The translations under genes were made by a program, and so were the position numbers. From contig JACRDA010000321.1 of assembly GCA_016212965.1 (NCBI GenBank), positions 1-46,712 on the forward strand: DNA of 46,712 nt, in the 5' to 3' direction. Shown here piece by piece: positions 32,172-40,737 of this stretch (its first letter is position 1; the number at the start of each line of letters is the position of its first letter). This DNA comes from Myxococcales bacterium. Its GTDB lineage: Bacteria > Myxococcota_A > Polyangia > Polyangiales > Polyangiaceae. The notes below the pieces were generated by a model, which saw only the letters and a list, made by a program, of their open reading frames with translations, did no database searches and was not told the DNA's origin.

Positions 32172-33622
32172 GAGCCACCGTCCTCGTCTCGGGGCTCGCC
32201 GCCCGGCTCGCCGCCGTGACGCCCCCGCGCGGCCGCGAGCTCGCGCTGGAACTCGGACTCGAGCGCCGGATCGGCCTCGAACGCGCGCAGGAAGCGCCGC
32301 TCGAGACGCATCCAGCTCGCCAGCGTGAGCTCGTGCCGCTCGAGAGCCTTGGCGAGGTCGTCCGCGACCTCGAGCGCGGCCGCGAGGTTGGCGTACTCGG
32401 CGACGGTGCGCGCGTCCTCGCCGGGCGCGCCCAGGCGATCCTGGGCCGCGACGAAGAGCTCGCCGTAGCGCGCGGCGAGCGTCCCGTCGCCACGGAGCGC
32501 GTGATCGGCCATCGCCTCCAGCCAACCTCGCTCCTCCACGAGCCAGCCGTCCTCGTCGAGCCCATGGCGCCGGAGCGTGTCGGCGCGCGGCTCGCGCTGC
32601 TCGGCGAGCTCGGCGGAGACGAGCGCGTAGTCCTCGAGCGACCGCGCGGGTTCCGCGCCGAGCATCGCTCCGTGCGCCTGGTACCTGGCGGCCTGCAGCC
32701 GCTCGACCTCGTCCGTGCCGGGCTCGGGCGCCGGGTCCGGGTGGTCGGGCTCGACCGCGAACGCGAACGTCCCGCGCAGCGCGTTGCGCGTGATCGCGTC
32801 CCAGGACCAGTCGTCGTCGAGGCGCTCGAGCGCGACCACGAGCTCGTCGACGCAGAGGTCCCGCGGGTGGTCGACGCTGCCGCGCCAGACGAGCACCACG
32901 GTCTCGTCATCGGTGTCGACCCAGACCGTGTCGCAGTTCATCGCGACCTCCTCGTCGCCCACGCCCGTCCACCGGACGAGGACGCGCGGCGCGAGCTCCG
33001 GCAGGCCGAGCACGAGGCTGCCCCGCGGCGAGAGCCCCGCGAGCTCGAGCCGAGCGCCGCGCCCGAACGGCTCCGACCGCTGCGGCAGGGCCGCCGAGCA
33101 GTACGCCGCGTAGTCGAACGCCTCCGGGTGCGCCGCACCCGGGGGCGGCACCGCTCCCTGCGGCAGGGGTCCGACGGGCACGGCGGGCGTCGTGCCGTCG
33201 AGGTCGTGCACGTGGCGCGCGCCGAGCGGGATCGCGGCGGCCGGCTTGCTCGCGAGGAGCGCGAAGCGCCGCGCCACCGAGCCGAGCGCGACGCGCGCGT
33301 CGATCCGCAGCGCCGGGCCGCCCGCGGCGAACGCGTGCCCCGTGAGCAGCACGTCCACGACCGGCTTGAAGGGCACGAAGTCCGACGGGTAGCGGAGCTC
33401 GGCCTCACGACCCGGCGCGTCGCACGTCACCTCGGCGCAAGGCAGCGGATGGCGGCTCGCCGGCGCGAGGCGTCCGGTCGCGTACGAGAACGCCGCCTTC
33501 GCGACGATCGTGAGGCAGGGGTCCGGCGCTCGCCAGCGCAGCGCGCCGACCCCGAGCGGACGAGCCGAGAGCGGCCCGTCGTCTCCGTCGCGAAAGGGCG
33601 GCTGGACGACGAGGAAGCGCAC
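32168..33622 (-). CDS. DUF2169 T6SS-associated adaptor-like protein
   Basis: A 484-residue protein. The DUF2169 domain covers residues 1 to about 330, with 'LTIVAKAAFSYATGRL', 'SDFVPFKPVVDVLLTGHAFA' and 'NCDTVWVDTDDETVVLVWRG'. Two tandem copies of a helical module follow: 'SLEDYALVSAEL' to 'GWLVEERGWLEAM', and 'TVAEYANLAAAL' to 'SWMRLERRFLRAF'. The same module ends the protein at 27518. GTG 33622 is the only start after the stop codon that closes the frame upstream and lies 14 bp after the PAAR-like gene. DUF2169 proteins are thought to help load PAAR-like effectors, and the neighbouring gene is exactly such a protein. Confidence 0.75.
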   Translation of the reverse strand: MRFLVVQPPFRDGDDGPLSARPLGVGALRWRAPDPCLTIVAKAAFSYATGRLAPASRHPLPCAEVTCDAPGREAELRYPSDFVPFKPVVDVLLTGHAFAAGGPALRIDARVALGSVARRFALLASKPAAAIPLGARHVHDLDGTTPAVPVGPLPQGAVPPPGAAHPEAFDYAAYCSAALPQRSEPFGRGARLELAGLSPRGSLVLGLPELAPRVLVRWTGVGDEEVAMNCDTVWVDTDDETVVLVWRGSVDHPRDLCVDELVVALERLDDDWSWDAITRNALRGTFAFAVEPDHPDPAPEPGTDEVERLQAARYQAHGAMLGAEPARSLEDYALVSAELAEQREPRADTLRRHGLDEDGWLVEERGWLEAMADHALRGDGTLAARYGELFVAAQDRLGAPGEDARTVAEYANLAAALEVADDLAKALERHELTLASWMRLERRFLRAFEADPALESEFQRELAAARGRHGGEPGGEPRDEDGGS

Positions 33623-33636
33623 CGAGGCCGTCGAGT

Positions 33637-35478
33637 CTAGACGGGCTCCGGCACGAGCGGAAGGAAGAAGCCGGGACCCGGATCCTTCGGCCACTTGGCC
33701 CACTCGGGCTTCCAGTCGAAGTCCTTCGACGTCTCGAAGGCCCAGAGGTTGACGCGCGCCGCCCCCTTCACGCCGAACTGCACGCCACCCTTGACCGTGC
33801 AACCGAAGAGGTAGCCCCGCTCCACGCGCGGGTCCGAGAACTCGACGGTGCACTTGCTGTAGCCGTACACGGTCACCTCGGCGATCTTCGCGAGGATCTC
33901 GAGGCCCGCGGCGAACGTGAAGACGACCTCCGCCTTGAGCTCGGCCGTCCACTCGTCGTACTCGTTCCACTGGAGGTTCCCCGCGGGGTTGAGCTCCAAG
34001 GTGAGCTTCATGAAGACGTTGCCCTCGAGGCCCATGGCCTTGAGGATCTTGCCCGCGGCGGCGCCGACCACGCCGAGGAAGTTCGCGAGCGGCATCGTGA
34101 ACTTCAGCGAGGCGGCGACGAGGCACTCGAACTTGGCCTCGATCTTCCAGTTGCGGCGGACCTGGACCCGCGAGAGCGCCCTGCCGTCCTTGGTGGTGAA
34201 GTCCTTGGTGAGCTCCTTGTACTCGATGGAAAACGTGATGGCCGGGCCCTCGAGGAAGCGGATCTTCACCGGCTGACCGAAGGCGTCGCCGAGCTTCTCT
34301 CCGACGTCGGCGGCGCGCTTGATCTTGTCGACGACCTCCTTGATCTTGTCGCTGAAGAGGTCGAGCTTGAACGGCCCGTAGGGGAAGACCCGGAGGACGG
34401 CCGTCTTGCTGCCCGAGCAGGCCGATGCCGCGACCGTGATCGTCGGGGGATCGAGCAGCGCGCGCCACAGGCGCGCGGCCGTGAGGAGGTCGTTGTTGTT
34501 GCCGCCGAAGGGCTTGAGAGGCCCGACCGGCAGGCCCGTCTGGATCGAGCGCCCGCCGCCCGCGCCGAAGCGCTTGTCGGAGCCGCCGGCGCGGTTCGGT
34601 GCGTCGAACTTCTTGTAGGAGTTGGCTTCACCTTCCGAGCGCTGCGTGAAGTCGCCGACGCTCTTCTCCGACACCTTGAGCTTGCCGTGCTCGACCGAGC
34701 TCTCCGTCGCGCTCGCGCCGAGACCCCCCGCGCCGAAGCCCTTGATCTCGGTGAGCGCGCCGCCGACCTTGAACGCGTCCTTGGCCACCTCCTTCTTCTG
34801 CTGCGCCTCCTCGCCCGACGCGGAGCGCGTGGCGACCCAGACCGTGTGGATGGCCTGCGTGCAGCGGCCCGGCGCCTCGGGGCTCTGGTGCACGTCCTTG
34901 CGCACCGCCGTGAGCTCGACCTCGTCCCCGCCGAGCACCTCGAGGTAGCTCGGCTCGCCGCCCGGAGAGCCCGGGGGCGGCCCGAGCTTGCGGCCCTGGT
35001 GCTTGCACACGCCGGCGAGCGACACGATGGTGCACATGAGCTTCTTGAGCCGTGCCGCCGCGTCGGCCTCGGCTTCGAGCGGCGACCCGAGCACCTTGCC
35101 GGTGGTGTTGCCCTTGTTCTGGGTGGTCGCGTCGCCCGTGCGGACCACGAACTCCCCCTCCATCTTGACGTCCTTGGACCACGAGGTCGCCTTCGCCACC
35201 TCGCGGTAGGTGCCGCTCGCCACGCCCTTGCCGACGCCGGCGTGTGCCGGGTTGGAGGGCGGGCCGATGGTCGCGGGCGCGATCCACACCGTCTGGTTCG
35301 CGATGAAGGTCTTGGTGGTGCCGCCGTGCACGTTGCCCTTCGTGGCGACGTAGTTGGGGAACGGGACGACGGTCTTCTTGTCGGCGAGCCAGCACGCGTC
35401 CGGGGAGGTCGCCGTCGGGACGTGGGAGGTCCCGTTGGTGGCGATCGCCAGGTTCTGGTTGCCAGTCGTGTCGGCCAT
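33637..35478 (-). CDS. PAAR-like (DUF4150) protein with long C-terminal domain, candidate T6SS effector
   Basis: A 613-residue protein. Residues 1 to about 130 are a DUF4150 PAAR-like tip domain, recognisable by 'CWLADKKTVVPFPNYVAT' near the start and 'VWIAPATIGPPSNPAHAGVG'. PAAR domains sharpen the VgrG spike and carry effectors. A linker with glycine-rich segments runs to about 340. The remaining 270 residues are mostly predicted beta strands of alternating polarity (ELKAEVVFTFAAGLEILAKI, 'TVKGGVQFGVKGAARVNLW') and include one short hydrophobic helix (LANFLGVVGAAAGKILKAMG). No enzyme motif is visible. A toxic or membrane-inserting role is possible but unproven. ATG 35478; the gene follows a 254-residue unknown gene by 18 bp. 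Confidence 0.7.
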   Translation of the reverse strand: MADTTGNQNLAIATNGTSHVPTATSPDACWLADKKTVVPFPNYVATKGNVHGGTTKTFIANQTVWIAPATIGPPSNPAHAGVGKGVASGTYREVAKATSWSKDVKMEGEFVVRTGDATTQNKGNTTGKVLGSPLEAEADAAARLKKLMCTIVSLAGVCKHQGRKLGPPPGSPGGEPSYLEVLGGDEVELTAVRKDVHQSPEAPGRCTQAIHTVWVATRSASGEEAQQKKEVAKDAFKVGGALTEIKGFGAGGLGASATESSVEHGKLKVSEKSVGDFTQRSEGEANSYKKFDAPNRAGGSDKRFGAGGGRSIQTGLPVGPLKPFGGNNNDLLTAARLWRALLDPPTITVAASACSGSKTAVLRVFPYGPFKLDLFSDKIKEVVDKIKRAADVGEKLGDAFGQPVKIRFLEGPAITFSIEYKELTKDFTTKDGRALSRVQVRRNWKIEAKFECLVAASLKFTMPLANFLGVVGAAAGKILKAMGLEGNVFMKLTLELNPAGNLQWNEYDEWTAELKAEVVFTFAAGLEILAKIAEVTVYGYSKCTVEFSDPRVERGYLFGCTVKGGVQFGVKGAARVNLWAFETSKDFDWKPEWAKWPKDPGPGFFLPLVPEPV

Positions 35479-35496
35479 GGTCGTGACTCCGTGGTG

Positions 35497-36261
35497 CTAC
35501 CGGAACACCCGCCAGGCGCCGGCGTGCCAGGTCAGCGTCAGATCGGTCCGGATGCGCTTGTCGAGCTCGCCCTTGGTGATCGACACGGCCTCGATCACGT
35601 ACCCGCCGTCCAGGTGGGTCACGTGCGCGACGCGTCCGCCCGCGCGGGCGTCGAAGCAGAGCCGGTCGAGCTCGAGCGGGCGGACCAGGAGCTCCTCGCC
35701 GAAGAAGCCGGCGAGCTCGTCCGTCGCGAGCGCGTCGTGCAAATCGTCCCAGTGCGCGTAGGCGCGGCGATGCTCGTCGACCTTGAGCTCCAGCCGGCGC
35801 GTGTACTCGCCCACGTCCTTGCCGGCGATCGCCGCGTGCACGGCGCGCACGGCCTCGCGTAGCTCGGGCGTCCCTTGGCGGTCGAACTCCTGTGGCGGCG
35901 CGTCGAGGTATGCCGGCAGGAAGAGCTCGCCCTCGGGCTCGAAGGTCGTCGAGTAGCGGAGCGGCAGGTGCCGCTCCCGGGCGGGCAGCTCCTCGCACAG
36001 CTTCGGCCACTCGCGGTAGACGGCGGCACGCTCGTGGTCGCAGTCCACCGACAGCTCCACGAACACCTGGCTGTAGGCGGGCGCGCGGTCGATCTCGATC
36101 GACAGCACGTTCGTCCCCGGCTTGAGCAGGTGGATGGCCGGGCCGGTCCGCGTCGCGGCGACCGGATCGTCGAAGCGGTAGAACGGCACGTCGTTGAGCG
36201 ACGCGCGCACCGCCGAGTCCGGCCCCTGGTGGACCATGAAGTAGTAGTTCGTGTAGGCCAT
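35497..36261 (-). CDS. Protein of unknown function between vgrG and the PAAR-like gene
   Basis: A 254-residue soluble protein without recognised family. The N-terminal third is beta-rich, with 'GPAIHLLKPGTNVLSIEIDR' resembling jelly-roll carbohydrate-binding or glycosidase accessory domains that give 'NxLxIxV' strands. The C-terminal end, 'RTDLTLTWHAGAWRVFR', looks like the last strands of an NTF2-like fold, as in many small T6SS-linked or immunity proteins. Both comparisons are impressions only. It is 11 bp downstream of a vgrG and 18 bp upstream of the PAAR-like gene, so it is likely an adaptor or immunity partner of that effector. Start ATG 36261 (MAYTNYYFMV). Confidence 0.55.
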   Translation of the reverse strand: MAYTNYYFMVHQGPDSAVRASLNDVPFYRFDDPVAATRTGPAIHLLKPGTNVLSIEIDRAPAYSQVFVELSVDCDHERAAVYREWPKLCEELPARERHLPLRYSTTFEPEGELFLPAYLDAPPQEFDRQGTPELREAVRAVHAAIAGKDVGEYTRRLELKVDEHRRAYAHWDDLHDALATDELAGFFGEELLVRPLELDRLCFDARAGGRVAHVTHLDGGYVIEAVSITKGELDKRIRTDLTLTWHAGAWRVFR

Positions 36262-36272
36262 CGGCGTCTCGC

Positions 36273-38489
36273 TCAGATCTGCGTCGACTTGCCCGCGCCC
36301 TGGTTGTTCTCGCCCGACACCGCGAGCGTGATCTGGCTCTTGGTCGTGATGGAGATGGTTCCGTCCTTCATCACGATGCGGGACTCGCCAACCTTCAGCG
36401 TGACCTCCTTCTTGCCGTCGAGCACGACGGTCGGCGCCGTCATGGCGACCTGCTGCTGGGCCGCGAGCAAGAACTCCTTGGCCGCCGACACCCTCAAGGA
36501 CCCACCCACGTTGGTGGTCCGCTTCTCGTTGGCGCGCGTCTCGACGCGCTCGCGCGCGCGCACGAACAGGAGGCCGCCCACGGTCTCGCGGCGCAGCCGG
36601 CCGGCGAGCTCGCTCTTGTCGTTCTTGGCCACCTCCACGATCGCGCCACCCACGACGAGCGCGCCGGCCTTGCCTGCCGACCAGAGGTTGCCCTTCAACG
36701 ACGCCTCGAGGATGACGCCGCCGACCTTCTCGGTCAGCACCTTGGCGGCCGCGACGTCGGTGCCGGCAATCCGGCGCGTGTGCCGGCCGGCGACGGAGAG
36801 CGCGTGGTTCTTGCCGATGTTCGCGGCCTCGGCGCCCGTGACGGTGCGCTCGTGCGCGGCGCCGACGGAGATGGACTGGTTGCCGTTGGTCGTCTGCACC
36901 ACGCTCGCGGCGACGCCGTGAACGAGATCGGCCCCGATGGCGATCGACTCGTCGCGCTTGACGATGGAGGTCTCGTTCGACAGGACCCGCTCCGTCTTGT
37001 CGTGGCCGACGACGATGCGCTGGTCCCGCTCGGCGTAGATCTGGACGTACTCGCGCCCGGCGAGGTCCTCGAACAGGATCTCGTTGGTGCCCGACGCGTC
37101 GCGCGCCTTCTCGCGCGGGCTCGAGAGCGACTTCAACATCGATTGCGTCTTGTTCTCGGGCAGCGGCTGGTGGAAGCGGTCGCCCGCGTTGAAGACGCGG
37201 CCGAGCACGACCGGCCGGTCCGGGTCGCCCTCGAGGAAGTGGACCAGCACCTCCCAGCCGATGCGCGGGATGGACAGCGACTGCCCCGTGTTGTCCTGCA
37301 GGACGGGCACCCAATGCGAGCAGTCGTCGTCGTACGGGAGCCGGCGGTCCCAGTGGAAGTGGACCTTCACGCGGCCGACGGAGTCGGTGTAGATGTCGTC
37401 GTCGCCGGGGGGTCCCGTGACGATCCCCGTGACCGGGTTCAGGCTGGTCGGCGCGGGGGTGACGCGCGGCGGGCGGAAGTCGACCGTGGCATCGAGCGCC
37501 TGGAAAGCGAGGGAAAAGCCGGTCTCGGCGCGGTGCCACGCGTGGTCGACGCGCGTGATCACGTACTTCGCGTCCGCGACGCCCGGCGGTGCGTCGTAGA
37601 GGTCGAAGGTCCCGCCCGGGAACAGCCGTCCCGACGAGCTCGTGCCCTCGAAGGCGCCGGCGGCGCAGCGGATGGCCTCGCCCCACAGCCGGGCCCTGTG
37701 CAACCCCTCGGCCGGCTGCTCGTACTCGCCGGGGAAGTCGTAGAGCTCGGGACCGCTGCCGTGGGGGGCGGCGGGGGCGCTCGCGTCCATGTCGAGGCTC
37801 GGGTGCGCGGGGTTGAAGTCGCGGAGCGTGACCTTGCCGGCGGCCAGGCGCGCACGTCGCCCCAGCGCCAGCACCGCGTCGTCGTGGCGATCCTCCCCGG
37901 ACGCCGGGCGGAACGGGATGGCCGGGATGCCCGCGATGGCGTCGTAGGCCGCCGCGGCGTCGCCGAGGACCATGAGATCGCCCTCGAGGAAGAAGTAGAA
38001 GATGCCCTCGTCCTCGAGCAGCCGATGGACGAAGTCCTGGTCGGTCTCGCGGAACTGGACGCAGTACGGGCGCTGCGCGTAGGCACCGCGCAGCCGCAGC
38101 TCGGGCGCGATGCCGTGGCCCGCGAGCACCTCGACGACGATCTCCGGCACGGACCGGTTCCGGAAGATGCGCAGGTCGCGCCGCAGCCGCGTGAGCGCGA
38201 AGCACGGCTCGAGCACGAGCGCGAGCTCCGCCGCGCCGCGCGCCGTCGCGCCGACCCCGAAGTCGGTGACGATGCCGTCGACGCTCCGCACCTGGCCGGC
38301 CCGCTCCATGCGGAGCGAGGCGCGCGTCCCCACCACGAGGTCGGGGTCCGGCGGCTCCGCGCCGCGCGGGAGCGGGACCCCGAGCTCGAAGCGGAACGGC
38401 TGCGACAGCGCCTCGAAGCCGCGGACGTCGCGCACCTCGAAGAGCCCGCCGGCGACTTCTACCCAATAGCGAAGGGGATCCTGGGTCAT
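36273..38489 (-). CDS. vgrG: VgrG T6SS spike protein, copy 1
   Basis: A 738-residue VgrG. The gp27-like part (residues 1 to about 360) contains 'RPYCVQFRETDQDFVHRLLE' and 'DEGIFYFF'. The gp5 OB-fold follows: 'DSVGRVKVHFHWDR' near 370, 'IPRIGWEVLVHFLEGDPDRP', then a beta-helix with repeated valine/glycine strands to the end ('SIAIGADLVHGVA', 'GGVILEASLKGNL'). No extra C-terminal enzyme domain is seen, so effectors must be carried by partners. It lies 21 bp downstream of the next vgrG in transcription order and is followed by the unknown gene and the PAAR-like gene, which probably form its cargo. Confidence 0.9.
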   Translation of the reverse strand: MTQDPLRYWVEVAGGLFEVRDVRGFEALSQPFRFELGVPLPRGAEPPDPDLVVGTRASLRMERAGQVRSVDGIVTDFGVGATARGAAELALVLEPCFALTRLRRDLRIFRNRSVPEIVVEVLAGHGIAPELRLRGAYAQRPYCVQFRETDQDFVHRLLEDEGIFYFFLEGDLMVLGDAAAAYDAIAGIPAIPFRPASGEDRHDDAVLALGRRARLAAGKVTLRDFNPAHPSLDMDASAPAAPHGSGPELYDFPGEYEQPAEGLHRARLWGEAIRCAAGAFEGTSSSGRLFPGGTFDLYDAPPGVADAKYVITRVDHAWHRAETGFSLAFQALDATVDFRPPRVTPAPTSLNPVTGIVTGPPGDDDIYTDSVGRVKVHFHWDRRLPYDDDCSHWVPVLQDNTGQSLSIPRIGWEVLVHFLEGDPDRPVVLGRVFNAGDRFHQPLPENKTQSMLKSLSSPREKARDASGTNEILFEDLAGREYVQIYAERDQRIVVGHDKTERVLSNETSIVKRDESIAIGADLVHGVAASVVQTTNGNQSISVGAAHERTVTGAEAANIGKNHALSVAGRHTRRIAGTDVAAAKVLTEKVGGVILEASLKGNLWSAGKAGALVVGGAIVEVAKNDKSELAGRLRRETVGGLLFVRARERVETRANEKRTTNVGGSLRVSAAKEFLLAAQQQVAMTAPTVVLDGKKEVTLKVGESRIVMKDGTISITTKSQITLAVSGENNQGAGKSTQI

Positions 38490-38510
38490 GGCTGCTCCGG
38501 CGCCGCAGGC

Positions 38511-40730
38511 TCAGTTGTGCTCCACGAGCTTGGTGTCGAGCACCATCTCGGGGCAGCTCGACAGGTCGAACTTCGCGGCCTTGATCTCCACGCTGTCGGG
38601 GCGGATCGTGACGACGCTCGCGCCGCACGAGAGCTCGATCTTGTCCTTGGCCTCGATCCACACGCTCGGGGCCTCGGCCCGGATCGACGCGCCCGCGGTG
38701 AGCTCCCACCTGGTCTCGGCGTTGTCGACGTACGCGTCGGCGGTGTCGAGCGACATGACGCCCCCGACCGTCTCGGTGAGGCCCTGCTTCACGTCGGTGT
38801 TCCGGCTCTTCTTGGCGAGCTCGAGCTTCGCGCCGCCCACGAGCTGCAGCGCGGCTTGGCCAGCGTCCTCCGCGATGCTCGCGCCCGACAGCTTCAGGGC
38901 CGCGCCGCCGACCAGGGTGGTCGCGAGGCCGGCGGTCGCGCTCACGTTGCCGAGCGTCACGTCGAGCAGCGCCGTGCCGACCGCGAGCGAGCGCGTCTTC
39001 GCGGCGGAGAGCGTGTGCGAGCCGCCGACCTTCAGGGTACGCGAGCCGCCGACGGTCTCGGTCTCGTTCAGGTTGACCGTCCGCGCCGCACCGCTCTTCG
39101 CCGTGATCGTCTCCTTCGCGCCGATCGCGATGGTCTGATCGTTGCGCACGGTCTCGAGCATGCGGTTGCCGACCGTGACGAACTGGCTCTGGCCGACGAC
39201 GCGGCTCTGATCGCGCTCGACGAACTCCGTCTTCAGGTTCTTCACGAGCACGTTCATGTCCCGCGACGCTTGGAGGAGCATCTCCTCGGCACCCTTGAGA
39301 TCCTCGAAGCGGATCTCGTTGTGCGAACCGCCGCCCGGCGTGGTCGCCGTCTTGATGACGAGCCGGGTCTTGCCCGCGGGCAGCGGGTAGGGTGGCGGGT
39401 GCTCCGCGTCGGGGATGCGGTTGAACACGCTGGGCGCGTCGACGGCGCCCTCCTCGTTGAAGGTGAGCACGGTCCAGCCGATGCGCGGGAAGAGCATCGA
39501 CTCGGCCGAGCCGCGCTGCGCGACGCGCATCCACTTGCCGGAGGTGTGGTCGCGCGTGCCGACGCGGTCCCAGTGCTGCTGCACGCGCACGCGCGCCAGC
39601 GCATCGGTGTGGATCTCCATCCCGGGCATGCCGACGACGACGCCGCTCTGCGCTCCCGGCTGCGCGGCGCGGGGCGTGACCTCGGGCGCGCGGTAGGGCG
39701 TCGCGTGGGGGATGGCGGTGAAGCGGCACGCGTACGGGGGCCCGTCTCCCGCGCCGGCGCGGCGCCTCTGTACGACGCGGTACGAGGCGGAGGTGACGAG
39801 GTACTTGCGGTCGAGCCTCTCCGTGGGGTGGTCGGTGACCTCGAGCGCCATCCCCGGCACGACGCGCACGCTCGAGGTGAGGCCCGCGACGCTGCTCCGC
39901 GCCGTGCCCGCCATCTCGGAGAGCGTCCGCGCGCGCGCGGCGCAGACCGACGGGCTCTCGGGGCCGCCACCGGGTGCGCGGTAGATCTCGAACGGCCCCT
40001 GGCCGGTCGTCGCCGTCACCTTCAACAGCGGCTTGTGCGGGTCGAAGGAGCCGACCGTGAACTTGCCCGAGGTCACCTGCGTCGTCGTGCCGAGCTCCTC
40101 GATGAGCTCGGCGTCGGCGTGCAGGCCGCTCTCCTTCGCGAACCGGATGTGCGCGCCGCCGGGGAGGTCCGGGGCGGCGATCGAGGTGTCGCCGAACACG
40201 AGCGTCGAGGCGCCGCCCTGGTGGTCGAACCAGTAGTAGATGCCCTCCTCCTCGAGGAGGCGCGAGACGAACGACCAGTCGTCCTCGCGGTACTGCACGG
40301 TGTAGGCGCGTTTCGGGTAGGACGCGTTCGTCTCCCACCTCGTCGGGCACGACGCCGCGGCCACGACCTCCGTCACGATCGCGACGACGTCCGACGCCTG
40401 GAAGGGCCTCGAGTCGCGGCCGAGCGTGAGCTTGTAGGCGGCGGGGCGCACGACGACGACGAGGGCGCTGTGACCGTCGTCCTGCCCGCGGGCCGAGGCC
40501 TCGGCGACGATCCCGTGGACGGTGCGAGCGGTGCCGCGCCCGTCGTGGAGCGTGATGGCCGCGGGCGCGCCGAGGAGCGCCGCGGGATCGGCGGGCACGG
40601 GCCCGCCCGCGCACTCGACCTCGAAGCGGAACAGGGTCGAGAGCCCCTCCTCTCCCGCGAGGCTGACCACCTCGTGGGATTGTCCGTCGATCTGGAACGT
40701 CACGTGCTCGAAGGTGCGTTCGGTGGCCAT
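38511..40730 (-). CDS. vgrG: VgrG T6SS spike protein, copy 2
   Basis: A 739-residue VgrG that differs in sequence from copy 1 throughout, so this is not a recent duplication. Motifs are 'KRAYTVQYREDDWSFVSRLL' and 'EEGIYYWF' in the gp27-like part, then 'DALARVRVQQHWDR' near residue 375 and 'MLFPRIGWTVLTFNEEG' in the OB-fold. The beta-helix ends 'VTIRPDSVEIKAAKFDLSSC'. Part of the usual GDPDRP motif is replaced by EGAVDAPSVFNRIPD. Start ATG 40730; it begins seven bases after the third vgrG. Confidence 0.88.
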   Translation of the reverse strand: MATERTFEHVTFQIDGQSHEVVSLAGEEGLSTLFRFEVECAGGPVPADPAALLGAPAAITLHDGRGTARTVHGIVAEASARGQDDGHSALVVVVRPAAYKLTLGRDSRPFQASDVVAIVTEVVAAASCPTRWETNASYPKRAYTVQYREDDWSFVSRLLEEEGIYYWFDHQGGASTLVFGDTSIAAPDLPGGAHIRFAKESGLHADAELIEELGTTTQVTSGKFTVGSFDPHKPLLKVTATTGQGPFEIYRAPGGGPESPSVCAARARTLSEMAGTARSSVAGLTSSVRVVPGMALEVTDHPTERLDRKYLVTSASYRVVQRRRAGAGDGPPYACRFTAIPHATPYRAPEVTPRAAQPGAQSGVVVGMPGMEIHTDALARVRVQQHWDRVGTRDHTSGKWMRVAQRGSAESMLFPRIGWTVLTFNEEGAVDAPSVFNRIPDAEHPPPYPLPAGKTRLVIKTATTPGGGSHNEIRFEDLKGAEEMLLQASRDMNVLVKNLKTEFVERDQSRVVGQSQFVTVGNRMLETVRNDQTIAIGAKETITAKSGAARTVNLNETETVGGSRTLKVGGSHTLSAAKTRSLAVGTALLDVTLGNVSATAGLATTLVGGAALKLSGASIAEDAGQAALQLVGGAKLELAKKSRNTDVKQGLTETVGGVMSLDTADAYVDNAETRWELTAGASIRAEAPSVWIEAKDKIELSCGASVVTIRPDSVEIKAAKFDLSSCPEMVLDTKLVEHN

Positions 40731-40737
40731 GGCGCCC

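Noticed and set aside
35497..40614. A reverse reading frame of 1705 codons spanning three genes
   Set aside because: It is a GC-skew artefact: most of it is R/G/A-rich nonsense antiparallel or out of frame to clear VgrG proteins; only its last 254 codons are a real gene.
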